Position numbers and translations under genes: made by a program. Under the pieces are notes generated by a model that made no database searches, had not been told where the DNA came from, and saw only the letters and a list, made by a program, of their open reading frames with translations. A stretch of 15,787 bases of DNA from CADEEN01 sp031379365 (GTDB lineage Bacteria; Pseudomonadota; Gammaproteobacteria; Burkholderiales; Burkholderiaceae_C), in contig JANNFB010000048.1 in the NCBI GenBank assembly GCA_031379365.1, positions 1 to 15,787 of the forward strand, in the 5' to 3' direction. Positions 13,566 through 15,787 of the stretch are shown here, one piece after another (positions within the stretch are counted from its first letter, which is position 1; the number at the start of each line of letters is the position of its first letter).

Positions 13566-14591
13566 GTGACCGATCTGGTCGACCGCCTGGCCGACCTGAC
13601 CGCACACCGCGACCGCGATGTGCTCGATGCATCTCTGGTCAGTGCGCTGTGCGAGTTGCTCGCGCCCACGAGTGTCGCGGTGCACCGATGTGTCGGCGAC
13701 GAGAACCACCAGCGCTGGCTCACCCGGGCCCGCATGGCGGCCGGCGATGTGGCGGCGGCGGCCGATGCCGGCTGGGCCGATATCGACCAATTGCCGCCGC
13801 TGGACGACCGCCCGGCCTGGCGCGATTGCCTGCGTTCGCAGACCCCGTTGAGCCTCGAGGGCTCACCCGCCACGGCGCTCTTCCCGTTGGCCACGGATAC
13901 CGGCACCGTCGGTGTGCTCGAGCTGCGCACCGAGCGCGCGTTGGCCCTCGCCGACTTCCGCAGCGTCAGCAGCATCCTGCGCCTGTACCGGAACTTCGAA
14001 GGCCTGCTCGACTACAGCGAGCGCGACACCCTGACCGGGCTGCTCAACCGCAAGACGTTTGACGACGCGTTTCTCAAGCTGGCGTTGCCCCCCGCCGGCG
14101 CCGCCTCGGCGGAGGGTGAGCGGAGGGACCTTGCCGTGCCGGCGACCCACTACCTGGGCGTCATCGACATCGACCACTTCAAGCGCGTCAACGACAACTT
14201 CGGCCACTTGATCGGGGACGAGGTGCTGCTCCTGCTGTCGCGCGTGATGCGCGGCACCTTCCGCTACCACGACCGCCTGTACCGCTTCGGCGGCGAAGAG
14301 TTCGTGGTGCTGATGCGATGCGCCGACGACGCCAGTGCAGCCATCGCCTTCGAGCGCTTGCGCACCAACGTCGCCCAGTACGCTTTCCCCCAGGTCGGGC
14401 ACATCACGGTCAGCGTCGGCTACACCGCAGTGAATGGCCGCGATACCCCTTCACGCGCCTTCGAGCGCGCCGACCGCGCGGTCTACTTCGCCAAGGAACA
14501 TGGCCGCGACCAGGTGCGCAGCCATTCCGCCTTGGTGGCGACTGGCCTGCTCGAAGGCGAACACCAAACCGGCGGCGTCGAACTGTTCTGA
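13566..14591 (+). CDS. GGDEF diguanylate cyclase with GAF-like N-terminus
   Basis: Probable cytosolic enzyme joining two GTP into cyclic di-GMP. From GTG 13566 it has 341 residues. The N-terminal part (about 15-145) has the size and look of a degenerate GAF-type sensor with no transmembrane helix; no ligand can be named. A helix (FEGLLDYSERDTLTGLLNR) leads into the GGDEF domain (about 154-325): Asp154-x-Leu-Thr-Gly-Leu, the metal-binding stretch with Asp201 (IDIDHFKRVND), and the active loop Gly242-Gly-Glu-Glu-Phe246 in the functional GGEEF form. An RxxD inhibitory site (Arg233-Tyr-His-Asp236) sits exactly five residues before the loop, so product inhibition is expected. It follows chpA by 69 bp on the same strand with its own strong ribosome site, which suggests cotranscription with the Chp genes. 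Confidence 0.9.
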   Translation: MTDLVDRLADLTAHRDRDVLDASLVSALCELLAPTSVAVHRCVGDENHQRWLTRARMAAGDVAAAADAGWADIDQLPPLDDRPAWRDCLRSQTPLSLEGSPATALFPLATDTGTVGVLELRTERALALADFRSVSSILRLYRNFEGLLDYSERDTLTGLLNRKTFDDAFLKLALPPAGAASAEGERRDLAVPATHYLGVIDIDHFKRVNDNFGHLIGDEVLLLLSRVMRGTFRYHDRLYRFGGEEFVVLMRCADDASAAIAFERLRTNVAQYAFPQVGHITVSVGYTAVNGRDTPSRAFERADRAVYFAKEHGRDQVRSHSALVATGLLEGEHQTGGVELF

Positions 14592-14598
14592 GGCGCGT

Positions 14599-14610
14599 TC
14601 GACGCGTCGA
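14599..14610. other. 12-bp perfect palindrome after the GGDEF gene
   Basis: TCGACGCGTCGA is a perfect palindrome 7 bp after the GGDEF stop codon. It has no loop and no T-run, so it is a poor terminator. It could be a protein-binding dyad or chance in GC-rich DNA. Confidence 0.3.
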
Positions 14611-14630
14611 GCCGTCACCGGGTCCGGATT

Positions 14631-14667
14631 CAATTTCAAGCAAGCGCTTGATTTGTTGGGATATGAT
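14631..14667 (+). promoter_or_regulatory. Candidate promoter and TetR operator
   Basis: This AT-richer stretch sits just ahead of the TetR-family gene. It holds the perfect 10-bp palindrome CAAGCGCTTG (14641-14650), overlapped by a second dyad TCAAGC-AAGC-GCTTGA (14636-14651), and a good -10 hexamer TATGAT (14662-14667). No strong -35 is visible at normal spacing; the dyads occupy that place. Dyads of this size directly upstream of a TetR gene are usually its own operator, so autorepression is likely. RNA starting about 7 bases after the -10 would begin at or within a few bases of ATG 14676, implying a leaderless or nearly leaderless message. Confidence 0.55.
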
Positions 14668-14675
14668 GCGCGGCG

Positions 14676-15365
14676 ATGACCGCCCCGCCTGCTCAGAACT
14701 CTCCGCCAGAACACCCTGCTGACCGGGGAGAGCGAGCGCGCACTCGCCTGATGATCGAGGCTGCAAAGGTATTTGCCGAGAAGGGCTATGCAGCGGCCTC
14801 GACCCGCGAGATCTGCACTGCAGCCGGCCTGAACGTCGCGGCCATCCACTATCACTTCGGCGGCAAGGACGATCTCTACCGTGCCGTCCTGGTCGTCCCG
14901 ATCGCTGGCATCGCCAGCCAGCTGGCCGGTTTCGACGCCCCGGGTCTGACCTTGTCCCAGTCGCTGCAACGGTTGCTGGGGGTTTTTGTCGGCGAGGACG
15001 GCGCCCCGGCTGCGGTCGCCCAAGACGGCATGCGCCTGTACCTGCGCGAGATGATCGAGCCGACGCCGGTGTTCGCTCAGGCGGTGGGTCAGCACATCGG
15101 GCCGGTGCACGAGGCAATCGCCCAACTGCTGGCGCGTCACATCGGTGTGGCTGTGCCTGACGATGATGTCCACCGTCTGGTCTTCGGTCTGATCGCGATG
15201 GCGCACGACTACTGCATGTCGCGCGAATTCATGATGGCGGTGGCACCGCGCCTGCTGGAGGGACCCGATGCCTTGGCCCGGGCACGGGAGCGCCTGGTCG
15301 ATTGGGGCGTGGCCCTGGTGGCGCACGAGCGCGAGCGCCGCGGCCTGACGAAAGCACAGGAATGA
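14676..15365 (+). CDS. TetR-family transcriptional regulator, probable efflux repressor
   Basis: DNA-binding repressor of 229 residues. After a polar Pro-rich leader (1-19), the TetR DNA-binding domain runs from about 20 to 70: AARVFAEKGY-like helix (AAKVFAEKGYAAASTREI), then the helix-turn-helix AAGLNVAAIHYHFGGKDDLYRAVL, a close fit to the family consensus. The C-terminal part (about 85-225), with QDGMRLYLREMIEPTPVF and later helices, resembles the ligand domain of CecR/YbiH-type regulators that control efflux operons. It is preceded by a palindrome at 14641-14650 (likely autoregulation) and lacks a clear Shine-Dalgarno. Its stop codon overlaps the start of the outer-membrane efflux gene (ATGA at 15362-15365), so both are probably one operon and induced by the same compound. 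The inducer is unknown. Confidence 0.92.
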   Translation: MTAPPAQNSPPEHPADRGERARTRLMIEAAKVFAEKGYAAASTREICTAAGLNVAAIHYHFGGKDDLYRAVLVVPIAGIASQLAGFDAPGLTLSQSLQRLLGVFVGEDGAPAAVAQDGMRLYLREMIEPTPVFAQAVGQHIGPVHEAIAQLLARHIGVAVPDDDVHRLVFGLIAMAHDYCMSREFMMAVAPRLLEGPDALARARERLVDWGVALVAHERERRGLTKAQE

Positions 15366-15787
15366 CACTTCGCCTTCGACTTCAACTTCGCACGCGCCTG
15401 GCGCTGATCCTGGCCCCTGTGCTGCTGGCCGCCTGCGCTACCCCGCGCCTGCCCGCCACGCCCGCCACCCCCCTGCCGGCGCAGTGGCAGGCCACCCTGC
15501 CGCACGGCGGCGACGTGCGCCAGCTGGCCGACTGGTGGCGCGGCTTCGACGACCCCTTGCTCGCCGAGTTGGTGACGCAGTCCCAGGCCAGCAGCCCGAC
15601 CCTGGCGCAGTCCCTGGCCCGTATCGCGCAGGCACGGGCCGAGCTGCGCGGCGCGCAAAGCCTGCGCTGGCCGGCAGCCAACCTGACGGCACAGGCCCAG
15701 CGCGCCAGCAGCGCGGGCAGTTTTGTGCCGAGCACGCTCTCCAGCGCCGCCGTCGACGCCAGCTGGGAGGTCGATCTGTTCGGCGGC
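15362..15787 (+). CDS. NodT/OprM-type outer-membrane efflux lipoprotein, N-terminal part
   Basis: Partial gene cut by the right edge; 142 codons are visible with no stop. The translation starts MTLRLRLQLRTRLALILAP, a basic region plus a hydrophobic stretch, followed by the lipobox LAAC with Cys25 as the lipidated residue. Then comes a Pro/Ala linker, WWRGFDDPLLAELV (a near-signature of the family, usually WW..F.DP.L..L), helical repeats with ARIAQARAELRGAQS, and near the edge ASWEVDLFGG, also typical of NodT/OprM proteins. The complete protein should have about 450-500 residues and form the trimeric outer-membrane exit duct of a tripartite pump. ATG 15362 overlaps the TetR stop codon. Periplasmic adaptor and inner-membrane transporter genes are expected beyond the window; whether RND or ABC type cannot be told. 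Confidence 0.92.
   Translation, partial: MTLRLRLQLRTRLALILAPVLLAACATPRLPATPATPLPAQWQATLPHGGDVRQLADWWRGFDDPLLAELVTQSQASSPTLAQSLARIAQARAELRGAQSLRWPAANLTAQAQRASSAGSFVPSTLSSAAVDASWEVDLFGG

Noticed and set aside
1..15787. Search for CRISPR arrays, tRNA/rRNA genes, insertion sequences, phage genes and toxin-antitoxin pairs
   Set aside because: No regularly spaced repeats, no cloverleaf or rRNA segments noticed, and no transposase, integrase or phage protein among the open frames.

Overview
The window is high-GC DNA with the gene content and order of a betaproteobacterium, most likely Burkholderiales (Leptothrix/Rubrivivax/Comamonadaceae-like). I base this on the neighbourhood hemL / ThiD-like kinase / rubredoxin / pilG-pilH-pilI-pilJ-chpA, the GC-rich intergenic repeats and the frequent GTG/TTG starts. 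That placement is by recognition; no search was run.

Layout. Positions 1-617 carry no credible gene and are dominated by a gap-free 119-bp imperfect inverted repeat (46-164 against 366-484) with further repeats nested inside. On the minus strand, a ThiD-like kinase (1912-2874) overlaps hemL (618-1922) by 11 bp, so the two are probably translationally coupled. Across a 146-bp divergent region, a rubredoxin gene (3021-3197) leads into the plus-strand Chp/Pil chemosensory cluster: pilG (3247-3651), pilH (3714-4079), pilI (4138-4677), pilJ (4712-7054) and the giant hybrid kinase chpA (7200-13496). A GGDEF protein (13566-14591) with intact active and inhibitory sites follows in the same direction. 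The window ends with a TetR-family regulator (14676-15365) that overlaps, by an ATGA junction, a NodT-type outer-membrane efflux lipoprotein (15362 to the edge).

How the genes work together. PilJ would sense a surface or pilus signal and PilI would couple it to ChpA. ChpA would autophosphorylate and pass phosphate through its Hpt and REC domains to PilG and PilH, which set type IV pilus extension and retraction. The downstream diguanylate cyclase suggests a link between this pathway and c-di-GMP. No pilK methyltransferase or chpB methylesterase is present; the pilJ-chpA gap, where pilK sits in Pseudomonas aeruginosa, holds a palindromic REP-like element instead. The TetR/outer-membrane pair looks like the start of a separate, self-regulated efflux operon.

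Most of the window is a recognisable conserved locus, and I saw no clearly new multi-gene system. The points most worth a second look are the large inverted repeat near the left edge, the ThiD-like kinase with a non-ThiD active site beside a PLP enzyme, the Hpt architecture of ChpA, the long N-terminal extension of PilJ, the Chp-GGDEF linkage, and hairpins at successive pil gene junctions.
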